DNA of 8,011 nucleotides from Betaproteobacteria bacterium. Its GTDB lineage: Bacteria; Pseudomonadota; Gammaproteobacteria; Burkholderiales; SG8-39. Under the pieces are notes generated by a model. The model ran no database searches. It was not told where the DNA came from and saw nothing but the letters and a program-made list of their open reading frames with translations. Below are positions 1-5,454 of the stretch, piece by piece; position 1 is the stretch's first letter; the number at the start of each line of letters is the position of its first letter. The stretch lies in the NCBI GenBank assembly GCA_029865405.1, contig JAOUGZ010000102.1:1-8011 (forward strand). The letters run 5' to 3'. Position numbers and translations under genes: made by a program.

Positions 1-460
1 TGAGCTGCAGGCTGAGGAGCTCGCGCTGCAGCAGCTCGCGCCCGTGCCACACGATCACGCGCGCGGCGCCGGCGCCGCGCGCCAGCTCGTGCAGGGCACG
101 AATCTCGATTTCGGTGAAGCCGCCTTCGGGGTCGACGCGCGGGTGCAGGACGAGGACCGGCTGGCGCGGCAGCAGCACGCTCGGGTAGAGCTTCCGGAGA
201 AAGCCGCGCAGCACCTGCTGGCCGAGGGTGATGTCGGCGACAAGCATGCGCGGGTGCTTGAACGGGTTCACGATCTCGAGCGGGCGCCCGGCGCTGGCGG
301 TCAGCGCGTCGTCGCCGACGCGCACCACCTTCCTCACCGGCCCGGTGAGCACGGCGCCCACCGGGCGCGCGGCGTAGCTGCGGCCCGAGCGCACGTCGCG
401 CACGGCCAGGCGATCGGGATCGAGCTGGGCGTAGACGGTGGGGCGGAGGTACCTGAGCAT
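1..460 (-). CDS. MreB-like (actin-fold) protein, 3' part outside window
   Basis: About 153 codons are visible from the ATG at 460, with no stop before the left edge. The protein begins MLRYLRPTVYAQLDPDRLAV. Later parts, such as IVNPFKHPRMLVADITLGQQVLR and HPRVDPEGGFTEIEIRALHELARGAGAARVIVWHG in overlapping stretches, follow the first part of the MreB/Mbl fold: a phosphate-loop-like start, a NPF-HPR/VIADF-like segment, then the 'RALRE-A-GAGA' helix and strand. It lacks the usual DLGTANT motif of true MreB near residue 10, so it is a divergent or degenerate relative and may not bind nucleotide like MreB. Family assignment is from remembered sequence patterns only. The gene begins 37 bp after the stop of the upstream secreted-protein gene and shows no good ribosome-binding site, so it may be translated as part of that unit. 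Confidence 0.55.
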   Translation of the reverse strand, partial: MLRYLRPTVYAQLDPDRLAVRDVRSGRSYAARPVGAVLTGPVRKVVRVGDDALTASAGRPLEIVNPFKHPRMLVADITLGQQVLRGFLRKLYPSVLLPRQPVLVLHPRVDPEGGFTEIEIRALHELARGAGAARVIVWHGRELLQRELLSLQL

Positions 461-497
461 CGCGCCGGCCGCGGGTCGGGAGGCTCGCGCCGCTCGC

Positions 498-1064
498 TCA
501 CCGCGGCTCGGCGGCGCCGGCGGCGGGCTCGATCTTCGCCTTGCCGAAGCCCTTGAACCAGGGCTCGACGTCGTCCTGCGTGGTGGCGATCTTCGAGGCA
601 TGCACCTCGACGCAGTGCGTGCCGGCCGCTGCCGACAGGAGGTGCGCGTTCAGCTGCAGGAAGCCGGGCAGCTGCACGGCATAGATCGCCACGTAAGTGT
701 GGTCGTCGATGCGCGCGCGGTAGATCTCCGCGGCCGCGGGCACGTTCGGGCGCGACGGCAGCGAGCGCAGAATCGCGCCGGCGCATTCCAGCGCGCTCAT
801 GCCCTCGGCGGCGCTCGGCGTGATCACGGATACCGAGTACGCGCCGTCGGCGCCCAGGAAGCGCAGGTGCGGATGGGTGCCCTGCATCGGGTGCGGCTTC
901 ATGGGCACGGGCGGCAGGTCCGGGATCGTCACCTTGAACTTCGGCGCCGCCACCTCGAAGGCGAATTCGGCGGCGCCGGCGGGCGCGCCCGCCAGCATGG
1001 CCAGGGCGGCCGCGAGCGCGGCAAGCGATGCGCGAAGGCGCGGGGCGTGGTTCTGCAGGGCCAT
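498..1064 (-). CDS. Secreted protein of unknown function (188 aa)
   Basis: The product has a clear Sec signal peptide: basic residues (R9, R11), then a long Ala/Leu core ending in AGAPAGAA, with probable cleavage near residue 32. The mature part of about 155 residues carries two cysteines (in LECAGA and THCVEV) that could form one disulfide, and a WFKGFGKAK segment near the C-terminus. The codon bias is very GC-rich, like the chromosomal flank. I do not recognise the family. The start ATG at 1064 follows directly after a TATATT-like element with no Shine-Dalgarno sequence, so a leaderless or weakly translated message is possible. It lies 51 bp after the neighbouring secreted-protein gene and 37 bp before the MreB-like gene, and may be co-transcribed with both. 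Confidence 0.75.
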   Translation of the reverse strand: MALQNHAPRLRASLAALAAALAMLAGAPAGAAEFAFEVAAPKFKVTIPDLPPVPMKPHPMQGTHPHLRFLGADGAYSVSVITPSAAEGMSALECAGAILRSLPSRPNVPAAAEIYRARIDDHTYVAIYAVQLPGFLQLNAHLLSAAAGTHCVEVHASKIATTQDDVEPWFKGFGKAKIEPAAGAAEPR

Positions 1065-1115
1065 CAGCGCAAATATACGCGGGTGCGGGAACGCGGGCGC
1101 GGAAAGGCCGCCCGG

Positions 1116-1568
1116 CTAGCGGCAATGGCCATGCGACATGGTGCCGCCGTCCTGCGAATAGTGCCGGAAGCTGTAGCGGCCATCCGCAAGCAGCCGGAGG
1201 TACCCGTTGGCGCCCTGCGGACGAACGATGACGGAGCCCTCTGCGTTGTCCCAGTCCGCGCTCAGGCGCGTGTAGAGGTGCGCAATCCCGGACGGGTCCG
1301 ACTCGGGCTCGATCGAGGCCAGGCGGTGGTTCGCGCGCAGCCTGAACGCAAAAGTGCGAATCGCCGTGCGCCCGCTGCAGCTGACGTGGGTGTTGCGGCA
1401 GAAATAGGGCAGCGTCGGCTGGCACGCGACGGCGCCCGTGCGGGCAAGCGTCGATATCGCGGACTGGGGGAGGTCGCTCGCGGCGGCGAGACTGGCCGCA
1501 GTGGCGAGCAGGACCTTGGCGCAGAAGCGCAGGGCGAGCGCCGGATGCCGCTGCGGGGGCTCGGGCAT
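1116..1568 (-). CDS. Small secreted cysteine-containing protein, unknown function
   Basis: The reading frame opens with GTG at 1571 directly followed by ATG at 1568; I prefer the ATG, giving 150 aa. Residues 10-31 form a hydrophobic Ala/Leu signal peptide ending near AAASD. The mature protein of about 120 residues has cysteines at 49, 57, 64 and 149, enough for two disulfides, which fits a periplasmic or secreted protein. Its second half (ANGYLRLLADGRYSFRHYS region) looks like a small beta-rich domain. I do not recognise the family. The gene lies 47 bp after the stop of the conserved gene at 1616-2089, and an inverted repeat fills that gap. Function cannot be inferred from its neighbours. Confidence 0.65.
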   Translation of the reverse strand: MPEPPQRHPALALRFCAKVLLATAASLAAASDLPQSAISTLARTGAVACQPTLPYFCRNTHVSCSGRTAIRTFAFRLRANHRLASIEPESDPSGIAHLYTRLSADWDNAEGSVIVRPQGANGYLRLLADGRYSFRHYSQDGGTMSHGHCR

Positions 1569-1616
1569 CACGCGGTTCGCGACGGCGGCGGCGTCGAATG
1601 CGTCATGCCGCGTGAT
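1567..1616. repeat. 9-bp inverted repeat between two genes
   Basis: ATCACGCGG at 1567-1575 is perfectly inverted as CCGCGTGAT at 1608-1616, enclosing a 32-base GC-rich loop that can fold further. It runs from the stop codon of the 1616-2089 gene to the start of the next gene. There is no T run after the stem on the minus strand, so it is not a standard intrinsic terminator. There are no RYYYAAC/GTTRRRY boxes, so it is not an attC site. It may protect the mRNA 3' end or influence translation of the downstream start. Confidence 0.5.
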
Positions 1617-2089
1617 CAGATCTTTCGGCTGTCATACGCCCAATGCAGCAGCGACTGCCTTTGTTTCCGCCGGCAATCCAGGTTCCCTTTTGCGCAATTC
1701 GCCTTGAGCTGGGCAATATGCCTTGTCATGCCCTTCCACCGCTTGATCTGGCGGTCGTCGTCGGGGCAGCGCCGGCCCATGTAGTACCTGCAATACCACT
1801 GAAACCACCCACGCGGATCTTGGCGGGAGAGCCAGCCTTTCCTTCTCCATTCCGACAATGGCTGCGAGGCATTGACGCCGAAGAAATTCAGTTCAGGCGC
1901 ATGGCGCTCGTGATTGAGTTTGGCGCGCACGAACCAGTCTTCCGGAAACTCGTCGGTACAGTCCGTCATGTACTTCCCGCCGAATACGCCCAGCGCCAGC
2001 ATCTGCTTCGGCGTCATTTCCGGCCGGAAGTCGGCGCGAAAGTTCCTGCCCATGGGCTCGGTCAGGAAATAGACGTAATTCCTCTGCAT
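1616..2089 (-). CDS. Conserved protein of unknown function (Trp/Tyr-rich)
   Basis: The protein (157 aa from ATG 2089) resembles a widely conserved uncharacterised family that I recognise by its blocks: YVYFLTEPMGRNF at the N-terminus, FGGKYMTDC around residues 35-45, NFFGVNASQPLSEWRRKGW in the middle, DPRGWFQWYCRYYMGRR, and the C-terminal LLHWAYDSRKI. I know of no established function; the aromatic and arginine-rich character suggests a nucleic-acid or partner-binding surface, but that is inference. ATG codons at 2125 and 2089 are both possible starts. I chose 2089 because the conserved region begins there and neither has a strong ribosome-binding site. It is the first gene after the last recognised attC (2135-2221). 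No attC follows it, so it is either the array-flanking chromosomal gene or a terminal cassette that lost its attC. Confidence 0.8.
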   Translation of the reverse strand: MQRNYVYFLTEPMGRNFRADFRPEMTPKQMLALGVFGGKYMTDCTDEFPEDWFVRAKLNHERHAPELNFFGVNASQPLSEWRRKGWLSRQDPRGWFQWYCRYYMGRRCPDDDRQIKRWKGMTRHIAQLKANCAKGNLDCRRKQRQSLLHWAYDSRKI

Positions 2090-2134
2090 GCGATCGTTTA
2101 CGGCGACCCTTCGCGCTTCTTTCATGGCGCTGCA

Positions 2135-2221
2135 GCCGAACGGCAAGGCCCGGCGGCGCGGTCCGACCGCCAACGAAAGCAGCCAGGGGCCAACCGCGTC
2201 CGCTGCAATCTGCCGTTAGCC
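2135..2221 (-). other. attC site of the epimerase cassette (last attC of the array)
   Basis: Read on the minus strand, the site opens with GGCTAAC (2221-2215), 21 bp after the epimerase stop codon, and closes with GTTCGGC (2141-2135). Inside, GCGGaCGCGGT on the first arm pairs with ACCGCGCCGC on the second, leaving a single unpaired A, the typical extrahelical base of attC. Outer GGCA/TGCC segments also pair. Both core boxes deviate at one position from the RYYYAAC/GTTRRRY consensus, so this is the second least certain of the six sites. The unpaired base is on the arm expected for a minus-strand cassette. Confidence 0.6.
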
Positions 2222-2242
2222 CCAACCTGACCGACCACGGCC

Positions 2243-3187
2243 TCACCCTTTGGCAAGGTGGTCCCGGTACCACGCGATCGTGCGCTCGATGGCGATCGGG
2301 ACGGGCGTGGCCGAGAGGTTGAACTCGCGTTCGATGCGCGACGAATCGACCACAAACGGCGCTGTGAACTCGTACATCATCTCCACGCTGGCCCGCGCCG
2401 CGGGGATGAACAGCCCGGCCAAGCGCATCATGAGCGGTGACACCGTGCTGATTCTCGGTTCGACGCCAAGGACTCGACACGCCTCCTCGACCATCTGGCC
2501 CTGCGTCTTGGCAGGGGCATGCGGGGCAATCCAGACCTGGCCGAGGGCCTTTGCTTGCGTGCCCAGCGCGGCCGCCGCGAGGCCGACGTCCTCGATATAC
2601 GAGAAGGAGTGCGGCATCCGGGTCGAGCCACTGAGTTGCGCCTTCTTGCCGGCGACCAGATTGCCGAACACCCTCTCGCCCAGTGCCGAACCGAGCACGC
2701 CAGGTCCGTAGTAGTCGCTGGACCGAAGGGCAGTCGTGCGAACTTCGCCGCGCGCGTGAGCCGTCATGACGTCCTCGGCCATCTTCCGGCGTAGCGCGCC
2801 CTTGCTTGACACGGGTGCGACGGGCGAGGCCTCGGTCATCGGCTTCGAGGAGTCATACATGTAGAGGTTCTCGATCGACACGTACCGGGCGTTCGCGGCC
2901 TTGGCGGCGGCAAGCGCGGCGCTCTGCAGGGCCGGGAAGAACTCGTGCCAGAGGTGATACGGGGGATTGAGCGCTTGGTAGACGACGCTGGCTCCGGCAG
3001 CCGCCGCGGCTGCCTGAGCCGGGTCTGCGACGTCGGTCTTGGTCATCTCGACGTCGGTCGGCATCAGGCCTGGCCGAAATCCGCTTCGATTCGCCGCGCG
3101 CACGGCGCGTCCCTGGCCACGCAATGCGCGCGCCGTCCAGCACCCCACCGGGCCGGTGCCGAAAATCACATGCAACTCGGGAGGCAT
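2243..3187 (-). CDS. Atypical short-chain dehydrogenase / NAD-dependent epimerase family protein
   Basis: The 314-aa product has a Rossmann start, HVIFGTGPVGCWTARAL, with the glycine motif GTGPVG at residues 10-15 for NAD(P) binding. An Asp-containing segment (TKTDVADP) and ALNPPYH follow, as in extended and atypical SDR proteins. The size is right for the NAD-dependent epimerase/dehydratase family. The canonical catalytic YxxxK is not evident: where it is expected the sequence reads PVSSKGALRRKMAED with no tyrosine four residues before a lysine. The enzyme may therefore be an NmrA-like or otherwise atypical member with altered or no catalysis. The substrate is unknown. It is bounded by attC sites on both sides and so forms cassette 6. 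Its upstream region is cut by the IS only 32 bp before the ATG, which probably separates it from upstream transcription. A weak GGAA sequence precedes the start. Confidence 0.85.
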   Translation of the reverse strand: MPPELHVIFGTGPVGCWTARALRGQGRAVRAANRSGFRPGLMPTDVEMTKTDVADPAQAAAAAAGASVVYQALNPPYHLWHEFFPALQSAALAAAKAANARYVSIENLYMYDSSKPMTEASPVAPVSSKGALRRKMAEDVMTAHARGEVRTTALRSSDYYGPGVLGSALGERVFGNLVAGKKAQLSGSTRMPHSFSYIEDVGLAAAALGTQAKALGQVWIAPHAPAKTQGQMVEEACRVLGVEPRISTVSPLMMRLAGLFIPAARASVEMMYEFTAPFVVDSSRIEREFNLSATPVPIAIERTIAWYRDHLAKG

Positions 3188-3226
3188 GAGTCGTTCCGCG
3201 CCAGTCTGGGGTCGAGGCTAGACAGA

Positions 3227-3238
3227 ATGGCTTTCGTT
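3227..3238 (+). repeat. Left subterminal inverted repeat of the IS
   Basis: ATGGCTTTCGTT is the inverse of the right-end sequence at 4784-4795 with one mismatch. It lies 7 bp inside the inferred left end. Subterminal rather than terminal repeats are the mark of the IS1111 group within the IS110 family. Confidence 0.75.
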
Positions 3239-3274
3239 CAAGTGCAGGCGGCCCGCCTCCGCGGTAACGTGGGT

Positions 3275-3291
3275 TGCGCGTAGGGCGCGCA
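3275..3291. repeat. Hairpin in the left noncoding end of the IS
   Basis: TGCGCG (3275-3280) and CGCGCA (3286-3291) form a perfect 6-bp stem around the 5-base loop TAGGG, about 50 bp before the transposase ATG. A nearby weaker stem is AGGCG/CGCCT at 3246-3258. These could reduce transposase expression from outside transcription or be structural parts of the end; that role is inference. Confidence 0.45.
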
Positions 3292-3341
3292 GAGCCACAG
3301 GTTTGGCACGGTGGCGCAAACACACTGAACGGAGGCGGACC

Positions 3342-4445
3342 ATGGAAAAGTCTAGCAAGGTTTTTGTGGGGATGGACGTGCACAAGGAGTCGATCGATAT
3401 CACTCTCGCCGAGCAAGGCGGCGAGGTGCGCCGCGTGGGGAGAATCGGCGGGGACCGGGGGTCGCTTCTGAAGATGGCGAGGAAACAGCAGTCCAAGGGC
3501 GGCGAACGGGTGTTCGTGTACGAGGCGGGCCCGTGCGGGTTGTGGATTTACCGTGAGCTCGCCGCCCTGGGTGAGCGCTGCATGGTGGTCTCGCCCGCGC
3601 TGGTACCCAAGCGCGCGGGCGATCATGTCAAGACCGACCGGCGCGACAGCGAGCGGCTGGCGAGCCTGGCGCGCGCGGGGGAGTTGGAGGCGATCCACGT
3701 GCCCGAGATCCGGGACGAGGCGATCCGGGATCTGGTGCGCGGGCGCAACGATGCGGTGATCGCGCAGCGGCGCGTGCGCCAGCAGTTGAAGGCGCTGCTC
3801 CTGAGGAACGACATCCGCTACGTGGGCAAGACCTCCTGGACGGGAGCGCACCGGCGCTGGCTCTCGGATCTGAAGCTGCCCGAGCCCGCGCAGCAAATCG
3901 TGTTCGAGGAGTATGTCGACGCCATTACGGTGGCCACCGGTCGGATCGAGCGGCTCACCCGGGCAATTGAGACCGAGGTCCTCACTTGGCGCTTCGCCGC
4001 GGTGGTGGCGGCGCTGCAGGCGATGCGCGGCATCCAGTTCGTGCATGCCGTGACCCTGATCGCCGAACTGGGCGATCTGACCCGCTTTGGCTCCGCGCGC
4101 CAGCTCATGGGGTACCTGGGCTTGGTCCCGCGGGAGGACTCCTCCGGCGAGCACCGGCGCCAGGGCTCGATCACCAAGGCGGGCAACAGCGACGCGCGGC
4201 GCGCGCTGATCGAGGCGGCCTGGGCCTATCGGCATCCGGCGCGGGTGACGCGCATCATCGCCACCCGGCAGGCAGGAATACCGAAAGCCGTCTGCGACAT
4301 CGCCTGGCGTGCGCAGCTACGCCTATCGACGAAGTACCGACGCATGAATGCCCGGCGCCTGCATCACAACAAGATCGTGGTGGCGCTCGCGCGCGAGCTC
4401 TCCGGGTTCGTCTGGGCCATCGGCCAGAGCGTCAAGCCGCAGTGA
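3342..4445 (+). CDS. IS110-family (IS1111 group) transposase
   Basis: The 367-aa transposase starts at ATG 3342, preceded by GGAGG at 3331-3335; the longer frame opening at 3303 is less likely. The N-terminal RuvC-like DEDD domain is complete: D12 in GMDVHK, E61 in VYEAG, and D99 and D102 in KTDRRDSERLA. A coiled or helical linker around residues 190-215 follows. The C-terminal Tnp_20-like domain has GYLGLVPREDSSGEHRRQG (residues 257-275); S267 or S268 is the likely catalytic serine, and TKAGN follows. The C-terminus (AWRAQLRLSTKYRRM...VVALARELSGFVWAI) resembles the IS1111 subgroup. The length is typical and no frameshift is seen, so the enzyme appears intact. In this family it acts with a bridge RNA encoded in the element to excise, circularise and insert the IS. 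Confidence 0.95.
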   Translation: MEKSSKVFVGMDVHKESIDITLAEQGGEVRRVGRIGGDRGSLLKMARKQQSKGGERVFVYEAGPCGLWIYRELAALGERCMVVSPALVPKRAGDHVKTDRRDSERLASLARAGELEAIHVPEIRDEAIRDLVRGRNDAVIAQRRVRQQLKALLLRNDIRYVGKTSWTGAHRRWLSDLKLPEPAQQIVFEEYVDAITVATGRIERLTRAIETEVLTWRFAAVVAALQAMRGIQFVHAVTLIAELGDLTRFGSARQLMGYLGLVPREDSSGEHRRQGSITKAGNSDARRALIEAAWAYRHPARVTRIIATRQAGIPKAVCDIAWRAQLRLSTKYRRMNARRLHHNKIVVALARELSGFVWAIGQSVKPQ

Positions 4446-4783
4446 ACCGCAGGATCGCGATCGGGCATCAGTAAACGCCCAGCCTCATCGACTCGACCAA
4501 GGAGGCTCACGGCACCCACTGCTCATGCCAGACAGGAAACGCGGCGCGGCCGCGGAAAGGAGAACCCTTGTCGAACGTTATTGGTCCGGCCCCACGGCCG
4601 GCATCCCAGATCCTAGACCGAGGCAGCTCCGCGACGCACAGCAGTCATGCCGCTAGCCAACGCGCGAATATCAGCTTGATCGACCGTCGCTCAAGATGGC
4701 CCCGCCGCGTTCCCTGTCTGGCACTCGAGCTATGCAACTCGCTCACCGCGCACTGTGGGCAGGACCAACTCGCCTGCGTTGAC
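4446..4783 (+). ncRNA. Right-end noncoding region, candidate bridge RNA of the IS
   Basis: About 340 bp after the transposase stop contain no convincing gene. IS1111-group elements are known to encode their bridge RNA at this end. Visible hairpins fit a structured RNA: AGCCTC (4481-4486) with GAGGCT (4502-4507) around a 15-base loop, and a perfect CCGGCC-CCAC-GGCCGG hairpin at 4586-4601. Exact RNA ends cannot be placed by eye. The location is supported by family knowledge; the folding is inference. Confidence 0.4.
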
Positions 4784-4784
4784 A
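4779..4784 (+). promoter_or_regulatory. -35 half of the circle-junction promoter of the IS
   Basis: A perfect TTGACA points outward at the right end. In the circular form, 14 bp of the right end (4785-4798) plus 3 bp of the left end (3220-3222) place CAGAAT (3223-3228) exactly 17 bp downstream as the -10 box. This would drive the transposase only when the ends are joined, as known for other IS110-family elements. Confidence 0.6.
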
Positions 4785-4795
4785 AGGAAAGCCAT
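4784..4795 (+). repeat. Right subterminal inverted repeat of the IS
   Basis: AAGGAAAGCCAT is the inverse of the left repeat at 3227-3238 except for one base. It overlaps the last base of the TTGACA element and lies 3 bp inside the inferred right end. Confidence 0.75.
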
Positions 4796-4798
4796 ATC

Positions 4799-4887
4799 AA
4801 CGTTCACGCCCACCGGCGCGCGCCGGAGCTGGGTCTTTGCAGAGCACGGCGCTCGCGCGTGCGTCCGAGTGCGGCGTGCTGTTAGGT
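4799..4887 (-). other. attC site of the BrnT/BrnA cassette, split by the IS
   Basis: On the minus strand the site opens with ACCTAAC (4887-4881), which contains the TAA stop of the antitoxin gene. The first arm CACGCCgCACtCGG pairs with the second arm written CCGGTGGGCGTG, leaving unpaired G and T, the hallmark of attC. The closing box begins GTT at 4801-4799 and is then cut by the IS. The remaining AGCC is found on the far side of the element (3219-3216), so the original box was probably GTTAGCC and the site was 93 bp. The unpaired bases orient the site on the minus strand. Confidence 0.8.
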
Positions 4888-5085
4888 TGCTGTCCGCTTC
4901 TTCGCGACGTAGTCACGGAGAGCACGGTTGACAGCCTCGGAGTTGGGGAAGAGCTCGTGTAGATCGGGGTCCAGCAAGACCACGTTGGTGCCTTCCCGGT
5001 AGCTCTTCGCGTACTTGCCCCGGACCCCTGACTTGATCAAGTTCGCGGGGTATTCGTCTCTCAGTGTGTCTTTGTCACTCTTCAT
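4882..5085 (-). CDS. brnA: BrnA-type antitoxin
   Basis: This 67-aa protein follows and overlaps the toxin gene by 11 bp, the usual toxin-first order of BrnT/BrnA modules. Its sequence (GVRGKYAKSYREGTNVVLLDPDLHELFPNSEAVNRALRDYV) matches the short BrnT-partner antitoxin family in which an N-terminal toxin-binding part precedes a small DNA-binding motif; NSEAVNRALR is the conserved C-terminal block. It should neutralise BrnT and repress the operon as a complex. A GGGAG sequence lies about 10 bp before the ATG, within the toxin gene. The stop codon TAA is embedded in the attC core box. Alternative naming as an uncharacterised BrnT-associated antitoxin is possible; the pairing is the main support. 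Confidence 0.8.
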   Translation of the reverse strand: MKSDKDTLRDEYPANLIKSGVRGKYAKSYREGTNVVLLDPDLHELFPNSEAVNRALRDYVAKKRTAT

Positions 5086-5347
5086 AAGCTCTTCGCTCCC
5101 GCGCAGTCATCTGTCGGGCGGAGATCAAGCGTATCCGGTCTCCGCGCTCAGTATAGGACACAACCAGGTGCTTGCCTTGTTTGGACGCGCCAAAGATGAG
5201 GTATCGGGCCTCGTCGACCGAGTGATCGGGGTCTTGGACGGTCGAAGAATGATCATCGTCGAAAACCTGTGATGCCTCAGCGAAGCTGATGCCATGCTTC
5301 TGCTCGTTCTCACGAGCCTTCTCAGGGTCCCATTCGAATATCAGCAC
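5075..5347 (-). CDS. brnT: BrnT-family ribonuclease toxin
   Basis: The 90-aa product has the BrnT signature: FEWDPEKARENEQKHGISFAEA at residues 4-25, the DPDHS segment in the middle, and ERGDRIRLISARQMTARERRAYEE at the C-terminus. BrnT proteins are RelE-like ribonucleases that cleave mRNA and stop translation when free of antitoxin. The start is GTG at 5347, only 17 bp after the cassette boundary, with no clear ribosome-binding site; translation may depend on transcription entering from upstream cassettes or on a promoter I cannot see. It forms cassette 5 with the overlapping antitoxin gene. All family blocks are present and the length is normal, so it looks functional. Confidence 0.9.
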   Translation of the reverse strand: MLIFEWDPEKARENEQKHGISFAEASQVFDDDHSSTVQDPDHSVDEARYLIFGASKQGKHLVVSYTERGDRIRLISARQMTARERRAYEE

Positions 5348-5363
5348 CGCGAGTCCAACAGTA

Positions 5364-5454
5364 ACCTAACGTCGTGCTCTGCGGCGGGCCAACCGGACTA
5401 ACGGTTGAGATGGCGCTGCGCTCGCGGCCCGTCCGCAGCAGCTACGGGTTAGGA
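5364..5454 (-). other. attC site of the homocysteine methyltransferase cassette
   Basis: On the minus strand it opens with TCCTAAC (5454-5448), which contains the methyltransferase stop codon, and closes with GTTAGGT (5370-5364). The arms GCTgctGCGGaCGGGCC and GGCCCGCCGCAgAGC pair with extrahelical bases, including an A on the first arm as in the other sites. The first core box deviates from RYYYAAC only at its first base. Confidence 0.8.

Larger units (their letters stand above)
3220..4798 (+). mobile_element. IS110-family, IS1111-group insertion sequence (IS1111-attC type)
   Basis: The element is about 1579 bp. It contains a complete transposase gene, a left noncoding end of about 120 bp and a right noncoding end of about 350 bp. 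The 12-bp inverted repeats at 3227-3238 and 4784-4795 match at 11 of 12 positions and are subterminal. The ends were placed 7 bp outside the left and 3 bp outside the right repeat, the arrangement I recall for the IS1111 group. Two independent checks support this placement: excision regenerates an attC core box (GGCT joined to AAC), and joining the ends creates a promoter with a 17-bp spacer. There is no target duplication, as expected for this family. A 1-3 bp shift of either end cannot be excluded. Confidence 0.8.

Noticed and set aside
44..1784. Long plus-strand open frames (44-556, 438-1784) and a long minus-strand frame (334-1425)
   Set aside because: They arise from the very high GC content with few stops; their Arg/Ala/Gly-rich products look like no protein, and they overlap better genes with signal peptides.
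2853..4235. Minus-strand 460-residue frame across the transposase and epimerase genes
   Set aside because: It lies antisense to the intact IS110 transposase and out of frame with the epimerase; its composition is that of a shadow frame.
3204..4733. Similarity of the IS left flank (GTCTGGGGTCGAGGCTA, 3204-3220) to an internal segment near 4714-4731 (GTCTGGCACTCGAGCTA)
   Set aside because: It needs gaps and mismatches and lies at no position expected for ends or a duplication; it could be a guide remnant but chance is the simpler reading.
3219..4796. Alternative IS ends using a TA dinucleotide shared by both sides (3219-3220 and 4795-4796)
   Set aside because: It would leave GTTGATA as the attC box and a 14-bp spacer in the junction promoter, both poorer than the 3220-4798 ends, though it cannot be strictly excluded.
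4348..4885. Plus-strand frames after the transposase (4348-4656, 4568-4885)
   Set aside because: No recognisable domain, and they cover the IS right end and the attC site, which have better non-coding explanations.
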